DNA from: Baylisascaris procyonis
Taxonomy: Eukaryota; Nematoda; Chromadorea; Rhabditida; Ascarididae
Direction of reading: 5' to 3'
DNA: 64,000 bases
Assembly: GCA_037389465.1 (NCBI GenBank)
Contig: JAZARR010000145.1
Coordinates: 37,529-101,528 of the forward strand
In this document: positions 14,441-26,795 of the stretch, piece after piece
Layout: each line of letters opens with the position of its first letter
How positions within the stretch are numbered: the first letter of the stretch is position 1
Position numbers and translations under genes: made by a program
Notes under the pieces: model-generated
The model's input: only the letters and a program-made list of their open reading frames with translations
Databases searched by the model: none
What the model was told of the DNA's origin: nothing

Positions 14441-14517
14441 CTTGTGAAACGGCGAACTGTAAGAGCGTGAAACATTCGCCCATCCCTCGAAAAATCTCTT
14501 CGTATAAATACTTAAAC
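14441..14517 (-). CDS. Candidate internal exon, product unknown
   Basis: The acceptor is AATAATTTCAG and the donor CACAAG|GTAATAC, both good matches to consensus. With one leading base the 25 codons are open and read FKYLYEEIFRGMGECF then TLLQFAVSQ, a mixed acidic and hydrophobic sequence of normal composition. It is GC-richer than the surrounding DNA. It is the leftmost strong minus-strand exon, about 640 bp from the giant array, so the array may lie in, or just downstream of, the same transcription unit. No domain is recognised. Confidence 0.5.
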
Positions 14518-16309
14518 CTGAAATTATTTTCCTTCTGTATTCCTTTTATTATGAATTTCATCGCACATCAAACGTGAAAATTGTCTATTTAATGAATTTT
14601 GCACCCACTGAATTAGCTCGTTTATACTTAATTTCCTCCCTTCCTTCTCTCCCACTTTGCTCTCTCTCATAAATTCTTCATCGAATATTTGTGAATTTTT
14701 GAAAAAAAAATTTTTCTTTTCAATTCTTTTTTATTTGAAAAACAACATGACAGAAAACGGTGCATAGAGAATATGCAGACAGCCCTCTGATCAGCAATCT
14801 TCAACAAACAAAGAGAAAGCATAGTTGACGAAATCTAGCAGACAACAAAATCATTCCGGCCTTCATCTCCCTCCTTTCCATCCTCTCCCTCACATTCGAT
14901 TCGTAAATGAAAATCTCCGTTTCTCATTACAGATGAAAGCACTCAAACACAATTACTGACCGTTTACTGCGTACATCAAACAAACAACAAACAAAGTGCA
15001 TAAGAGAAGCAACAACACACCTCTAACATCGAGAGAGGACAATTCGAGTCCACTTTGATGGGCATTTAGAGACAAAAACAATTGACGACAACGAGAAACG
15101 TTATCGTAGGCCATTGAAATTTCCCCCCTCCTTCCCCCTAATAACTCCCGTCCATACCTCTACATTATTTTCTCGTCGAGTTTTCAAAAAAAAAAAAAAA
15201 TACCCATCTTATTTGATTTCCCCCCCCCCCAAGAAAAAATAAAATTGAAGTCATATTTAAGAACTGCAATTCATTTTTCAGGTGTTCCCAGACTGAATAA
15301 AAATGTATCAATCAGACATCTCGCAAGAATCAATAACCAATCAAATGAATTAAACTACTAAAAATCATAAAAAAATAACTTTCAAGTAATGTTTCATTTC
15401 GCATCGGCGATTGACTTCACTCACATACAAGTAGTTCGCTTACCTTCGAAATTAAACGAAAGACAAGCGTGGGACAGAAGGCAAAGCTAGAGGGGTCCTA
15501 ATAATGCATCCTTGCAAATAACAGACAAAGAAAGAATGTTCTATAATGCAGGCTTGCCGGAGTGACCCAGTATGAAATATGCAACTTGCAACTGCATAAT
15601 AACTAGACGCCTTTTTTTTAAAAATTCTCAATTATTGCCCATAAAATGCACTTCATGAAAATTCATTTCCACATTCCTCCCTTACTTTATCGAATAAATT
15701 ACCGAATAAAAAAACGAACCGCAAAGTCACTATCCAACTTCGAATCATTTTCGATGCGCATTTTATGACGTTGTCAAATTTTTTTCTATTGTTGCATCAT
15801 TTCGATTAAAATTAATTAAAGTCGAAATTTGCAACAAAGCACTCATAAATCTAACAATTCCCTTAAGAAGATACTTAGTGGATACTGGAGATAACTCCAC
15901 AGAGATAGAGAATCCATAAGAATGGTAAAATTTTGTCATTTAACACCATCAGTAATAATGCTTTATATTTACAACAACAAACTTTTGTCATTCTCATAAA
16001 AATTTTCTAAATAAAAAGGCTTTAATCTAAATTAGTAAAAATTATACATTTATAAAAGAATAATCGAATGCCTTTAACCACTCAACAAAAAATCCGAAAT
16101 TTCAATAACCGCACACATAGAGTTTGCATTAAAATGATAACTAAGCACTACTCCCAATAACATCAACGGCAATAAAGAAGCACAAATTTCACTAATTAAA
16201 TTAAATAATGCCTATAATGTAATATTAAACAACCCCATAATCAACTCAAAACGAACGAAGTGCATTCAATGAAGTGCACAACGTGCATCGGCTCCGCTAG
16301 TCCGCATCG
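14518..16309. other. AT-rich non-coding stretch
   Basis: No convincing exon. It contains short pyrimidine tracts and poly-A and poly-C runs (for example 15187-15200 and 15221-15230). I read it as intronic or intergenic. Confidence 0.5.
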
Positions 16310-16372
16310 ACTCTTAACAGTGTATCACTGATAAGAGTGGACGCGTGCACGCGCAATCATCTCGTGACGTCA
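16310..16372. promoter_or_regulatory. Palindrome cluster with a TGACGTCA (CRE-type) site
   Basis: Within 63 bp of locally GC- and CpG-rich DNA there is a near-perfect hairpin at 16310-16338 (ACTCTTA arm and TAAGAGT arm, with inner CAGTG and CACTG), a perfect 12-bp palindrome CGCGTGCACGCG at 16342-16353, and a full TGACGTCA palindrome at 16365-16372, the known core site of CREB/ATF bZIP factors. The cluster stands out from AT-rich surroundings and suggests a promoter or enhancer, but no transcription start can be placed. Confidence 0.35.
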
Positions 16373-17007
16373 TATTGACCGCCACCGCTCGCGATCAATT
16401 CTTGCCCAGAAGGGTCCCATGGTCAGAGTACCTCAAAGTCTTTTGTTATGCTGGAAAAAAGCCTTTCCCCTTGAATAGGATTGGGAAAACCTCCCACATG
16501 GAGTGAAATTCGAAGAAGAAGCTCCAGTGTGGAGCACTGGAGCTAGATGCTTGAGAAATCGCTTAGTTTTACACAGCTTATGTGTGATATTATGCTGCAA
16601 GATGTTCGCATAAAACTTCGACGGACTAACTATTTTTGCAGAATTGTGATATTGGCGTACTATAGTATTGGAATGCAACTCGTTCCATACAGTAATTATT
16701 TCTAAAGTACAAAATGCTTCCTTCCTTCGCAAATATTAACACGTATAGTTAACGACCATTAAAAATTAATATAAATGAATAAAATTCCTATCATTGCTTT
16801 AGAAGGCATATTTTCATTTAATTAAGTCGTAATTATAGAAAACAGAGGTACAAAAAGAAAAACAGAGGCTCGTTGTCGTAGTAGAAAATTGATTTCCACT
16901 CGAGGAACTCGGCTTTCTACTATGACAATAAGAGTGAAAACAATAACGAATTCGAGTCTGCAAGTAAAATGCAAAAACTCTCGAAGTTGGTCAACATAAA
17001 GACTAAC

Positions 17008-17153
17008 CAATTTCTGGAATGAAAACCAATTTCCGCCATCAAACGTCTTCCGTCTAGCAACCGCAGTTTCATCAGCACCATTCGAGTCGATGAAAATCGT
17101 ACGTTCCTCTCAAGTGCGAAAACGTTAGTCATGGCCAATGAACATCGCAACGG
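17008..17153 (-). CDS. Candidate exon, basic protein segment
   Basis: Minus-strand segment with donor AATTG|GTTAGT and a weak acceptor ATTGAAG. With the frame starting at the first base, 48 codons are open and include MTNVFALERNVRFSS and LMKLRLLDGRRLMAEIG. The composition is plausible for a real protein. The acceptor lacks a pyrimidine tract, so the 5-prime boundary is uncertain and it could instead begin at an internal ATG at about 17133. No family recognised. Confidence 0.35.
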
Positions 17154-18162
17154 CTTCAATGATCGAACATATTGTTCTCATTGCCTTTTCTTCAACATTT
17201 CTTTGCGCTTAACGAATCACAATGCTTCAACCTAAACAACTTACAATAGAAATATCAGTGAAGTGATATTAGTAGTATTCACAGTATTCTTCGCAACAAT
17301 GCTGATAAAATTATACCTTTTAATCAGTTTATAGCCGTAAAAGAGAGTTCACCTTACAAGTTTCTTCACATATCAGCATATAATATACCAAATGCAACTA
17401 GATTTGGGAAATTTTCATTGACCGCAAAATGTAATACTATATTATTCACGAAAAATTTCAACTCAATAAAGTAGATTGTTGCATAATTTATGAGACTTTT
17501 AATGCCCCTATAGTACAAATATACCTCAACGAAGTCTCAAGTGGTTTTCGAATTCTGCGGCAAAAAAGTATAAATCACTAATTTAAGTCTTTACTTAGCT
17601 ATAAAATAAAAAATAAAATAAATAAATAATAAAAAAGATTACGAATTGGCAACAATGGTTCACTGAGTATTCACTAATTGCTTCTTTTCTAATACTCATC
17701 TAAAAGTGCCATAAACGACTGTGATACCTTTCAGATGTTCATCGAAACATAAAATGAAGCAAAACGGAACACAATTAAGAGAAGCGACCCTTACCATCTA
17801 TATAGAGTATATCCTCCTTCTGTAGTGCTCACCATTCAGTGGATGTACTTCTCTAATATTCCCATCCACTACTTAGCTATCAGCTATCAGTTGCAAACAA
17901 AAATAATTTAGTGGGGTGTAGGAAAGGAATAAATTCGCTTTCAATTTCTTATATTTACCTTTCGTTGATTTTTGGCAACCACTCCAAACGATCAGAGGGA
18001 CGCTGCCATTATGCCGCAAACAACAAAAAGACCTCACACAAATTAAGCATCTTCTCTATTGAATCCCCATCGAGAATCACTCTGCCTATACCTGTCTACC
18101 TTAATTGTTTTCAAAATTCGTGTCCCAAGAGGAGTATCAAAGTGGAATTCCAAACTGCAAAC

Positions 18163-18243
18163 CTTGAAATATAGCACGTTGGTGCGAGAATTCCAAAGAT
18201 TGTCCACTGAACGATGGCGCCTCAACATCTCCGATGCCAACCG
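18163..18243 (-). CDS. Candidate exon, two open frames
   Basis: An 81-bp segment between GATTAG and a GTTTGCAG donor on the minus strand. Two frames are open: one begins RLASEMLRRHRSVDN, the other VGIGDVEAPSFSGQSLEF. I cannot choose between them. The donor is not a strong consensus match, so this is tentative. Confidence 0.25.
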
Positions 18244-20032
18244 CTAATCGCTTATCCACTTCGTTCAATTCGTTTGCCACTTAAAACAACTTTATCTCAT
18301 TACTACATAATTATCAAGAATAGCTACAACTAAAATAATCTCAACAAAAACGTTACCTCCATTCGACTCTCAATAATTCATAAACTATTATTAAAACAAT
18401 AACAAACTAGAGTCGGCTAATTTTAACGAATGAGAGAATGAACCTTAAAATGCCCTCCTCAAACAATGCACCATTCATATAACCATTTCTCTTGCTCCCA
18501 CTGTACGTTAGTACCTTCGGCCTTTAAATTCTCTACGTTGATATGCAAACTTATTTCCTTGTCATGAGCTACCTTTACTTTATCGTTTGCAATACAATAA
18601 TAGATGAGCATAAAACAAAGAGAAGCATTTCCTACGGTGAGTTTTATGCACATGCAACGCGAATCCCCCCCCCCCCCAACTCCTCGTTGTTCTATATAGG
18701 GGACGAGAGAGGCGGATGAAAATAGAGACATTTTAATAACAACGACAGCCTTATTTAGGAACTTAACGGAAGCAACGTCGGAAAATAAAGCAACGCAAAT
18801 GAATAACTTTTTCCCTTCCTTATCTTATCCCTTCTTTTCCGTCCGTCTTTCAGTGTCCGTGCTAGATGAATCCATAAATTAAACGCTTACAGCAAGCAGG
18901 ACAGAATGTACTACCGGAATACACCCCACATCGTAAAAGTTCGTCGAAACTGCGCAAATTGCGCTTAAATATAGTTGTATTGGATAGTCACTGCCCCACA
19001 GCCTAAAAAACAACTTTAGCAAAACGAAATATCAAACGCATAATTCGCCGGTCGCTCAATAATATATAAATTTTTCAGTGGTCAATAACGAATGAAATAT
19101 TGAAGATCCAGGTCATGGAATCGCAATCAAGAAAATTCGTTTGGTGGTTAGCAATGACTTCTGAATGAACCTTTGTCTATAATAGGGGCTAAAATATAAG
19201 TGAGATTTAAGCCCCATTAGAATGGTCCGTAATACTGAACAACTCACATCGTTTAACGCTCGAAGCGTGTGGAACTCCTGTAAAAGTAGTTTCTAACTAA
19301 GAGGATCCATTGAGATATAATGAGTCACATAAATAAGCAATTGGTCAAATGTAATAAAATGTCCATGAATAAAAAGTTGTACCGCTGCAGATTGACAAAT
19401 CAGACATAACTACTAATAACCATTAGAATGATCTGCATACGAAGGGTGAATGGTGATTCCACCTAGATTTACATCTCTGATATTAAAGTTGATGAGAAAT
19501 TCTTATAAATAATGCACTATCAGCTCAAATATGATCACCACGATGCGACGATAGGGGCAAAGCTGATAAGATACCACCATGGAGATTGCTTATATAAGCA
19601 ATTCATGGGTGCTTACGTTCATTAAGGAAAGGATGGGGACCGCTTCATTCCAAGTTTCCTCAATGACTTAAACTCACCGCATTTTGCCTTCGTTTTCTTT
19701 CGCTGAGCAACTATTTGCCTCATTAAAGTTGAGGATGCTATAAACCATCCTCTAAGTTGTTCCCATCTTTGATCACCAATTTCTACTCTATTCCATCCAC
19801 TTTACTATATACGAGAAAGGTCTCTATTCTCCCATCATAAACAAGAATTATGACTATTAGAAATAAATACGGCCAGTGGAAGCTTAGAGTAGAAAATCAA
19901 AGAAACACCCATAATTCGATGCAAAAGAAAGAATATAGTGCATTTTCTGCAGTCATTTACAATAATACGATGATATAATATCAATCAAAATCATTAACGC
20001 TAAACAAAAAAGCGCATCGAGAAATCACTTAC

Positions 20033-20195
20033 GTCAGATAGTTCCGCCTTGTGAATAGCTGTCCATCGAGTTGTTGACAAACGGGTGGAAATACTGCATT
20101 CTCGTCGACACCTTGTGCACAATAAAACCTCTAGCCAGCGATAGTAATGTAACCGTGTTACACTCAACGGATGATTGCGACTTGCTTACCGCTTT
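20033..20195 (-). CDS. Candidate exon with one TGA near its end
   Basis: The acceptor is a long pyrimidine tract ending TTTCTTGTAG and the donor is TGAC|GTAAGT, both strong. In the frame beginning at the first base, 53 codons are open and include KAVSKSQSSVECNTVTLLSL and RMQYFHPFVNNSMDSYSQGG; the last full codon before the donor is TGA. It joins in phase with the exons at 23082-23234 and 23582-23763, which both end on codon boundaries. Neither other frame is open. Either TGA is the true stop and the donor is fortuitous, or the segment is decayed or mis-sequenced. No domain recognised. Confidence 0.45.
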
Positions 20196-20227
20196 CTACA
20201 AGAAAAAAATTACCCATTTACATTAAT

Positions 20228-20487
20228 AAATCGTCGAATCGTTCACATATAAAGCCCAATATCAGATTTACTAACTGCATCGGCTAAATTTCAAATCGTC
20301 GAATCGTTCACATATAAAGCCCAATATCAGATTTACTAACTGCATCGGCTAAATAACAAATCGTCGAATCGTTCACATATAAAGCCCAATATCAGATTTA
20401 CTAACTGCATCGGCTAAATAACAAATCGTCGAATCGTTCACATATAAAGCCCAATATCAGATTTACTAACTGCATCGGCTAAATTAA
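20228..20487. repeat. 65-bp tandem repeat, 4 copies
   Basis: Copies start at 20228, 20293, 20358 and 20423 with the sequence AAATCGTCGAATCGTTCACA and are nearly identical; the only differences I see are at the copy ends (TTTC against AACA). The array begins 32 bp upstream of the exon acceptor at 20195 in the direction of minus-strand transcription, so it lies close to the presumed branch region of that intron. Confidence 0.95.
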
Positions 20488-23081
20488 TCACACTTAAGAA
20501 CTAAATTATACTAAAGACTGAGGCTAATATGCTACCAATGCGGACATGAAGGTAATAACCAATGCAGAGAACGATGTTTACTCGCCACACCTCCTTGTCC
20601 TCATATCTAGTTCTTACAGTTTTCTTCCAGGTACAAGTTCTTTGTCGAATAGAGAAATGGTGAGGAAAGAGAAGGTAAAATAAAGCGACAGAGACTGAAA
20701 TGAATCTTAGGAAAGAACAGGCTTGTCGTAACACTCAAATAGTCAATTCTAAACGTAATAGGTCCTTAAGAGTACTTTTAGGATGCACTATTATTCTTTT
20801 AGAAAAAAGAAAAACTGTCATCAACATTCTAAAAAATTATTAACTCAAAACATCATTTAAAGGAATGAATTCCAAAAAGAAATCTCTGTGAAAACGATAA
20901 ATGAAATATCGGTTAATATTCAATCACAGAAAGCCTTCAATCCAAATTTTATAAGGGTCCCAAAATAGAGTAAACTAAATTTTAACCGATAATTTTTGAA
21001 AAAAAACCTTTCAACAAAACTTAAAAGCTTCTTCACATCGAATAATATAACGCCTTACAAACACTTCTGGCGTGATAAAAAGCTGTGCTAGCCACCTCTA
21101 GAATGACGTCATGATCAAATTATTCCTATTTTTTTCATTTCTCTCATCCATTCATAAATCCCACATTTTTTCGTCAATCTATTTTTCCATCTGCATCATA
21201 ACTGGTCAATGAGATTATAAGGTTAATGGTGCAATAGTAAAAGGTACTGCAGTTTTAAAATATCCCTTCAAATTTTTTATAAGTGAATAAAATTAATAAT
21301 ATTATCGACAGCAAATATGCACTTGCTAGGTTCAAAAAGTAAGAAGCAATGCTATGAAGCAATGCATTCTTATTTTCTACCTTTCTACCTGACGATTACT
21401 GCAAAGAATTAATTAAAAATGATAAAAATCCTGTAGATAGAGAATCGAAAATAACATTCACAACAAAAATGACTGAAATCGAGAATGTTAACTACTGGAA
21501 AGTCATCAAACAACTAGTCTAAAATGCTTCACCACTAATGTTTTTCATTAATTTCTTTGCCTACTCCTTAATCACATATGATGACATCCGCAAACGATAT
21601 CCACCCATGAATTTCCATTACAAATAAAAATATGAACTTTAATCACTCATGAATATCTGTTTTGAGCTAAAGCCTTCGCTTATCACCAAACAACAATGAA
21701 TACCATCGAAGTTTATGCCAGACGACGGTTAACTTCCCCAATAAGGCGTCAATTGGTACACATTAACTCGACAAGAACGATTCATTTACATTTTTACGTT
21801 ATATTACCATCATCTCTTCCCTCCATTTAATTATATAACTCATATTCCATCCTCAGAAGTAGTTGCATTTGTCCACTATCAAATACATAACTGCCTCGTA
21901 TATCACTTTTTAGATTCTATGACTATCATATCTAATTTCTTAGTGATGCATTACGTACTGACTGCAAATTCTCTATGGAGAATGCAAATCACGCCTATGC
22001 CTTCACTCGCTAAATTTGCTAACCTCATCCAAAATCGAATAGACGTACATATGAACTCAAGATTACTGTTACACCTAACTTTTACCCATACCATATCCAA
22101 AAAAACACCTTTGCATTATTCAGGGAAATAAAAAAAAACATGAAATTATTCTCTAACTACTAACGCTGGATTCAGACGTAGAAGAAATCACTGCTGATGA
22201 AGGCAACCGTAATACTTTCCTCTTCCATGATAGGTTACCTACTACAAGGAAACACTTTTAGAAGGTTAGATGTACCAATTAGACGTATTAGAACCGTGTA
22301 TCAATTAGAAGTACTCTGCACTGGTGAATTCTTTCTCTCTACAGGCAAAGCCTGCGATGTCGACTGTTAGAATGTTATAAAACACATGTTAGCGTTCATA
22401 AAAACGTTTAATATAAGTAAGTACAGAATGAAAAAATGTTAATACAAGTGCGAAATTTGCATATTTAAAAAAAAATTAGCATATCCTCTAAAAACCAATC
22501 ACCATAGATGTAAATAAATAATTATAACTGAATAAATGAAAAAAAGACGAAAGAAAATATGAAAAGCATATATAAGGAATGACAGAAAAATTAGAATTGA
22601 GCAAACAAGAAGAAAGTATATTGGAGAGTGATAAAATTAAATTCTCAAAAATTTTTGCATCAGAAGAGAAGAAAATATTTCTTCAAACTAAATAAATTCG
22701 CTCAATAATAATTTTGCTGAGCAAGCCTAAATAACAAATCAAAATAAACTTCTTAATCAAAACGTTCACTGAGAATTAATTCACTAAAATGATGTGCAAA
22801 AGAAAGAGAAATGATATTTTAATGCCAAAAATCACCGAATAGAGATCTACGTGAATTCCCAGACAATAATCTCAATGGCTAAAAAGAAAAACAATCAATG
22901 CAGTCAATCAGAATATCGTTAAACAATCCACACTAAGTTCCTGCTATTCAAAAGTGAGGAAGGAATAACATTCAATTTCCAAAAAAATACATATAAAGGA
23001 GATTATTTTTTTGAATAGTTCATTTCAAAGTTAGCATAAGCGAACAAATTCAAAGATGATTGGAAGAACCTTTGATGTCAC
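20488..23081. other. AT-rich presumed intron
   Basis: No exon with convincing splice signals. A TGACGTCA palindrome occurs at 21104-21111. Long stretches are poor in stop-free frames and rich in homopolymer A and T. Confidence 0.5.
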
Positions 23082-23234
23082 CTGGGAGGCATACAAAAGG
23101 GCGAGTTTGATGTCGTCGGCACTGCCCATGCCAGTCTCACGTTGCCTTCCACGAGCCTCTGCACGTCGCGTGGATCTGGAAATGTTCTTCGCCACTGCTC
23201 GATGCTCGCCCCGCCTTCCTCCATGTTTTCGATA
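23082..23234 (-). CDS. Candidate exon, GC-rich, two open frames
   Basis: A 153-bp segment (51 codons) between CCCCTTAG and CTCCCAG|GTGACA on the minus strand, clearly GC-richer than its flanks. The frame from the first base is open and ends MGSADDIKLALLYASQ; it joins in phase with the exons on both sides (23582 and 20033). A second frame is also open and contains MEEGGASIEQWRRTFPDPRD. I prefer the first because of phase, but both look protein-like. No family recognised. Confidence 0.45.
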
Positions 23235-23581
23235 CTAAGGGGTTCAGCCAAACGCTGAACCGCTCAATCTCGTTCACCTCAAAATTGAAAATCATTTCAA
23301 TCTAAATAAAAGCTTTGAAGAATACAAAAAAATTCTTCGTCTCCAGAGTGGAGATCCTTTTTTGTTATCCAATATTCGTAAAAATTGCTTCATACGAAGG
23401 GATCCACAGGAATTCAACCCCTACATGATTCGATAATATAAAACAAAAAGAATGAGCATAATCAAGATCACTGTCATATGCAACCATTCCAAATTGCTTA
23501 CAACCGTCCCATATTCTTTAGATTACCCTATATTCAAATGAAAGTTTTAAAATGCGGAAGTAAGGTGATAAACAAACATAC

Positions 23582-23763
23582 CAATTCACGTTTATTGATA
23601 TCACGTATAATCGACTCCACAATATCGGTTCTCATGAACACCTCTTTAACGAATGCATCCGAGCCGAACGCTTTGGTGAAGAGACGAGCTATTCTTTCGT
23701 CTATGCATCGAATGCCGGATTCTCGACCAACGAACTCGGATATAAACAAAGACGATCTTTTAT
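23582..23763 (-). CDS. Candidate exon, helical-looking segment
   Basis: Acceptor TTTGTTTTCAG and donor GAATTG|GTATGT are both strong. With two leading bases all 60 codons are open, while the other frames carry stops. It includes LFISEFVGRESGIRCIDER and VKEVFMRTDIVESIIRDINK. Charge and hydrophobic spacing suggest helices. A plus-strand open frame of 111 codons overlaps but has no splice or start support. This is one of the most convincing exons in the window; its gene is unidentified. Confidence 0.6.
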
Positions 23764-24210
23764 CTGAAAACAAAGTTCGACGATATCAAAAAGAACATCA
23801 CAAAGCTCATTAACATTTTTGAAAGATAAGTCAGAAAGACCTGAGATTATCCGCTTTTAGAATATGCACAATACATAGTTTTTATACAGCCCCTTCCTTG
23901 ACAAACAATGGGGGCTCGACTCAAAATTGCAAAGTCTGCTTGTCTCAGTCAGGTCGACCTCAAACAGGTCGCTTACACAGGGTAAATAGTACCTCCTGAA
24001 GAGCCTGTTCTAACGCTCTTCTAAGTTCCTTGCATAACCTCCAATGTACTCTTCCCAAGATTTGGACACCCCTCGAAAATATTGAATGGTTTTATCCCAG
24101 CGATGAATCCCACTGAGAAGTGTGTTTTATACGAGGTTGAATGGTAAAGTGAACAAGTCAAAAAACGTAAAGGCAATAATAAAACTACTCTATGGCGTAG
24201 AAAGAATTAC

Positions 24211-24300
24211 CTCCATTGGACGGACGGAGTTCTTCGAACCAATTGCGCCTCAACTTCTTCTTTGATCTTCAAGGCAATTTGTAATCGACGTGCTTGCCAC
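24211..24300 (-). CDS. Candidate exon, possible coiled-coil or IQ-like segment
   Basis: Acceptor ATTATTTTTCAG and donor ATGGAG|GTAATT. With one leading base 29 codons are open and read WQARRLQIALKIKEEVEAQL, a strongly helical sequence. That frame does not join in phase with the strong exon at 23582. The frame that would join (two leading bases, ending FEELRPSNG) contains one TGA. The conflict is unresolved and is part of the frame problem described in the findings. Confidence 0.45.
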
Positions 24301-24354
24301 CTGAAAAATAATAAATGACTTATTCCGTTGTCACGAATTCTTTTCAGTGGCGCA

Positions 24355-24447
24355 TCGGAAAGTGGAAAGGGCAGTAGGGGGGAGGGGAGGGGAGGAAGGA
24401 AGATGAGGGAAAGGAGGGCTGAGATGGAAGAGAGGAAAGAAGGGTGA
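24355..24447. other. Polypurine (G/A) tract
   Basis: Almost uninterrupted G and A on the plus strand, with runs of six, four and four G. Such tracts can form triplex or G-rich structures. No coding evidence here. Confidence 0.7.
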
Positions 24448-24986
24448 CAAAAGATTAAGGTCTCCTAGTTATTCAATTCAATAAACCTCAAATGCACAAC
24501 GCCGCATCTCGGCTCAATCAATGATATATTCATGCATTATAGGAACATCACAACATTATCCTTAGCTAAGGACGTCATCGATGAAAATATAGTGATTAAT
24601 CGGAAACACTGAATATTTATAGCGACCGATTCAAACAACTAACAAATAACGGGCCAAGAAAATGATTTTCCCACTTCATATTGTGGACGCAGTTAGCGAC
24701 CGTCCTAAATTTTAAATGGCGGCGATGCACTAGGAAACATTTCATGATTTTAGATTACAATAATAAACAAATTCGATGGCAAGGATCGAAGAAACTCCGC
24801 CAAAACAAATCATTCACTTGAAAATTTTAAAGGCATCTCTAATATCCCTTTCTGAATACAACAATAGTATAACGTGCGGATATGATAGTGATCAAGTCAG
24901 TGTTCCCCAATAATGCTTACTATGGAAATCAAAAGATACAGTTCGCGTAATCCAATAATACAATTCCAACTACTCTATTCCTTAAG

Positions 24987-25111
<125 letters not shown>

Positions 25112-25183
25112 TAAACATTAACACTGAGATAAGGATCTGTCATAAATTATCATTCAAATATGACAAATGAGTCAAAATCATAC

Positions 25184-25387
25184 GTCGATTATCTCTCAGT
25201 TGAAAAAATCGTCTCTCCGCTCCTCTAGCTACGTCGACCACTCGCCTCTCAATCAAGCGAACTGCGCCTCGTTCAACCGTGCCATGTGCAGCGTCCCAAA
25301 AATAAGCGACGAGACACGAAAGATCCCCTTCGGGGTGCATCTCCCCCTCGATATCTTCACGGTCATTCCATACCGATATTTCAGTAT
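25184..25387 (-). CDS. Candidate exon, product unknown
   Basis: Acceptor TTTTTTTACAG and donor CGAC|GTATGA. With two leading bases 67 codons are open and include EISVWNDREDIEGEMHPEGD, then LSCLVAYFWDAAHGTVERGA and a basic stretch. The other frames have several stops, so coding status is well supported. I considered a YWTD-type propeller blade because of the YFWDAAHGTVERG stretch but the match is too weak to assign. The exon lies next to the (TA)n tract at 24989-25107. Confidence 0.6.
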
Positions 25388-26581
25388 CTGTAAAAAAATC
25401 GATTAATCCACATACTAAAGTTAGTAGATTTTAAGAGAACGTAACAAAAACTAATCTTAAGAATAAAAATAAACATTACCAACAAGCACGAGAAAGGCAC
25501 CCCCCCCCCAAGTCCTTGAAAGCCTGTTCTAAACAACGTTGAATGTGAGACGGATACTCACCCAATCATAAGTAACTGAATCCAATTGCATCCCTGCAGT
25601 CATCAGCCTCCTTCGATACAGCACCTTTAATTTGAATACCCGACCAACTGATCCCTACTAACCAACAAGCTTTGAGGTAGGCTTTTGATGTATTGAATTC
25701 ATGCCCTCAACTCAAAGATTTCAACGAGTCGAAAGGAATTCTGAACAATTTAATAGAAATTTGCAAAAAAACACACTAGTTGAACTGATCTGATCACCAC
25801 CTGTTTCAACAATAAACTTCGATTGTAATTTGCAGAACGAAAGCTAACTAGATGGATGCTATGTTCCACGGATATAATGCAAAGCAACTACCTCTAATGC
25901 AAAAACTCTTACAAATCTCATGCACAATAATTCAGTATTTCCTTCGGAAAATGAGCGTAGATTTGGATAAAATTTTTTAAAAACTTTCTCTGAATTAAAG
26001 GCTAAATTGCCTGACGCATATTTTCTAAAGCTAAAATTTGAGGATCGCTAGCAAAAACTTACTAAGCTTCAAAATCGTGTAAAAAAGACGACCAAAGCTT
26101 AACACGCTAAATAAAATGAAGAAACCTCTGAAAAACATTTTCATGAAGTAAACAAAGCCAAAGTAACGCATCTGTATTTTCCTCCCTTTTTTCGCGCGGA
26201 AGTATCCATAGATGGTGTCCCTATATTCCCGCTACCTCCTTACCTGGTACCAAAAATAATAATTCGATAGTGTCTCATCTAAATTGGCAGATGATATGAC
26301 AGGTGTGCATCATATCATACAAATTAGAAATATGATGCTTACGAATTCAAACCTGAATCCCGTATCAAATTTTCTTTCTTATCCGCTTGTAGAATCGCAC
26401 CCAAACCTTTATAAGCGACTCGCTTACTGCGAACTATCCAGTCTATTGAATGAATATATTCGACCTGATCCAAAGAAAACGATTTTATTTTAAGAGACCT
26501 TTTTTCTTAGCAAAGTCAGGAAAAAGCTGACAATCAAAAAATTAAACGGAAAAAGAGAACAAGTGATATAAAATGTAATAC
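25388..26581. other. Presumed intron
   Basis: AT-rich; I see no additional exon that I can defend. A possible exon near 26180-26260 after a TTTTTGGTACCAG acceptor lacks a clear donor. Confidence 0.4.
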
Positions 26582-26795
26582 CTCTCTCTCTGAAGTATCG
26601 CGCCACCATAGGTGTAGCGGGCATATGCCTCGTCTTCCCTCAGCCGCAGTCATTCGACCCTCCTTCGGAAATCTCCAGCCGTACTTCACGATTCGTAGGC
26701 TCTCTCTCCTCACATCTGCACCACATGGAGTTGAAAGCTGTAGAGCACATTCTTGGCGGTGTAATACTGCTTCATTAGGCGGTGAGTCTACGAAA
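26582..26795 (-). CDS. Candidate exon, GC-rich, frame ambiguous
   Basis: Acceptor GTTCTTACAG and donor GAGAG|GTATTAC enclose 214 bp of clearly GC-richer DNA. With one leading base all 71 codons are open (contains RRESLRIVKYGWRFPKEGR). With two leading bases the frame has the highest GC at third positions and reads MKQYYTAKNVLYSFQLHVVQ and REDEAYARYTYGGAILQRE, but carries one TAG and three TGA. The fully open frame is the conservative choice. No domain recognised in either. Confidence 0.5.
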
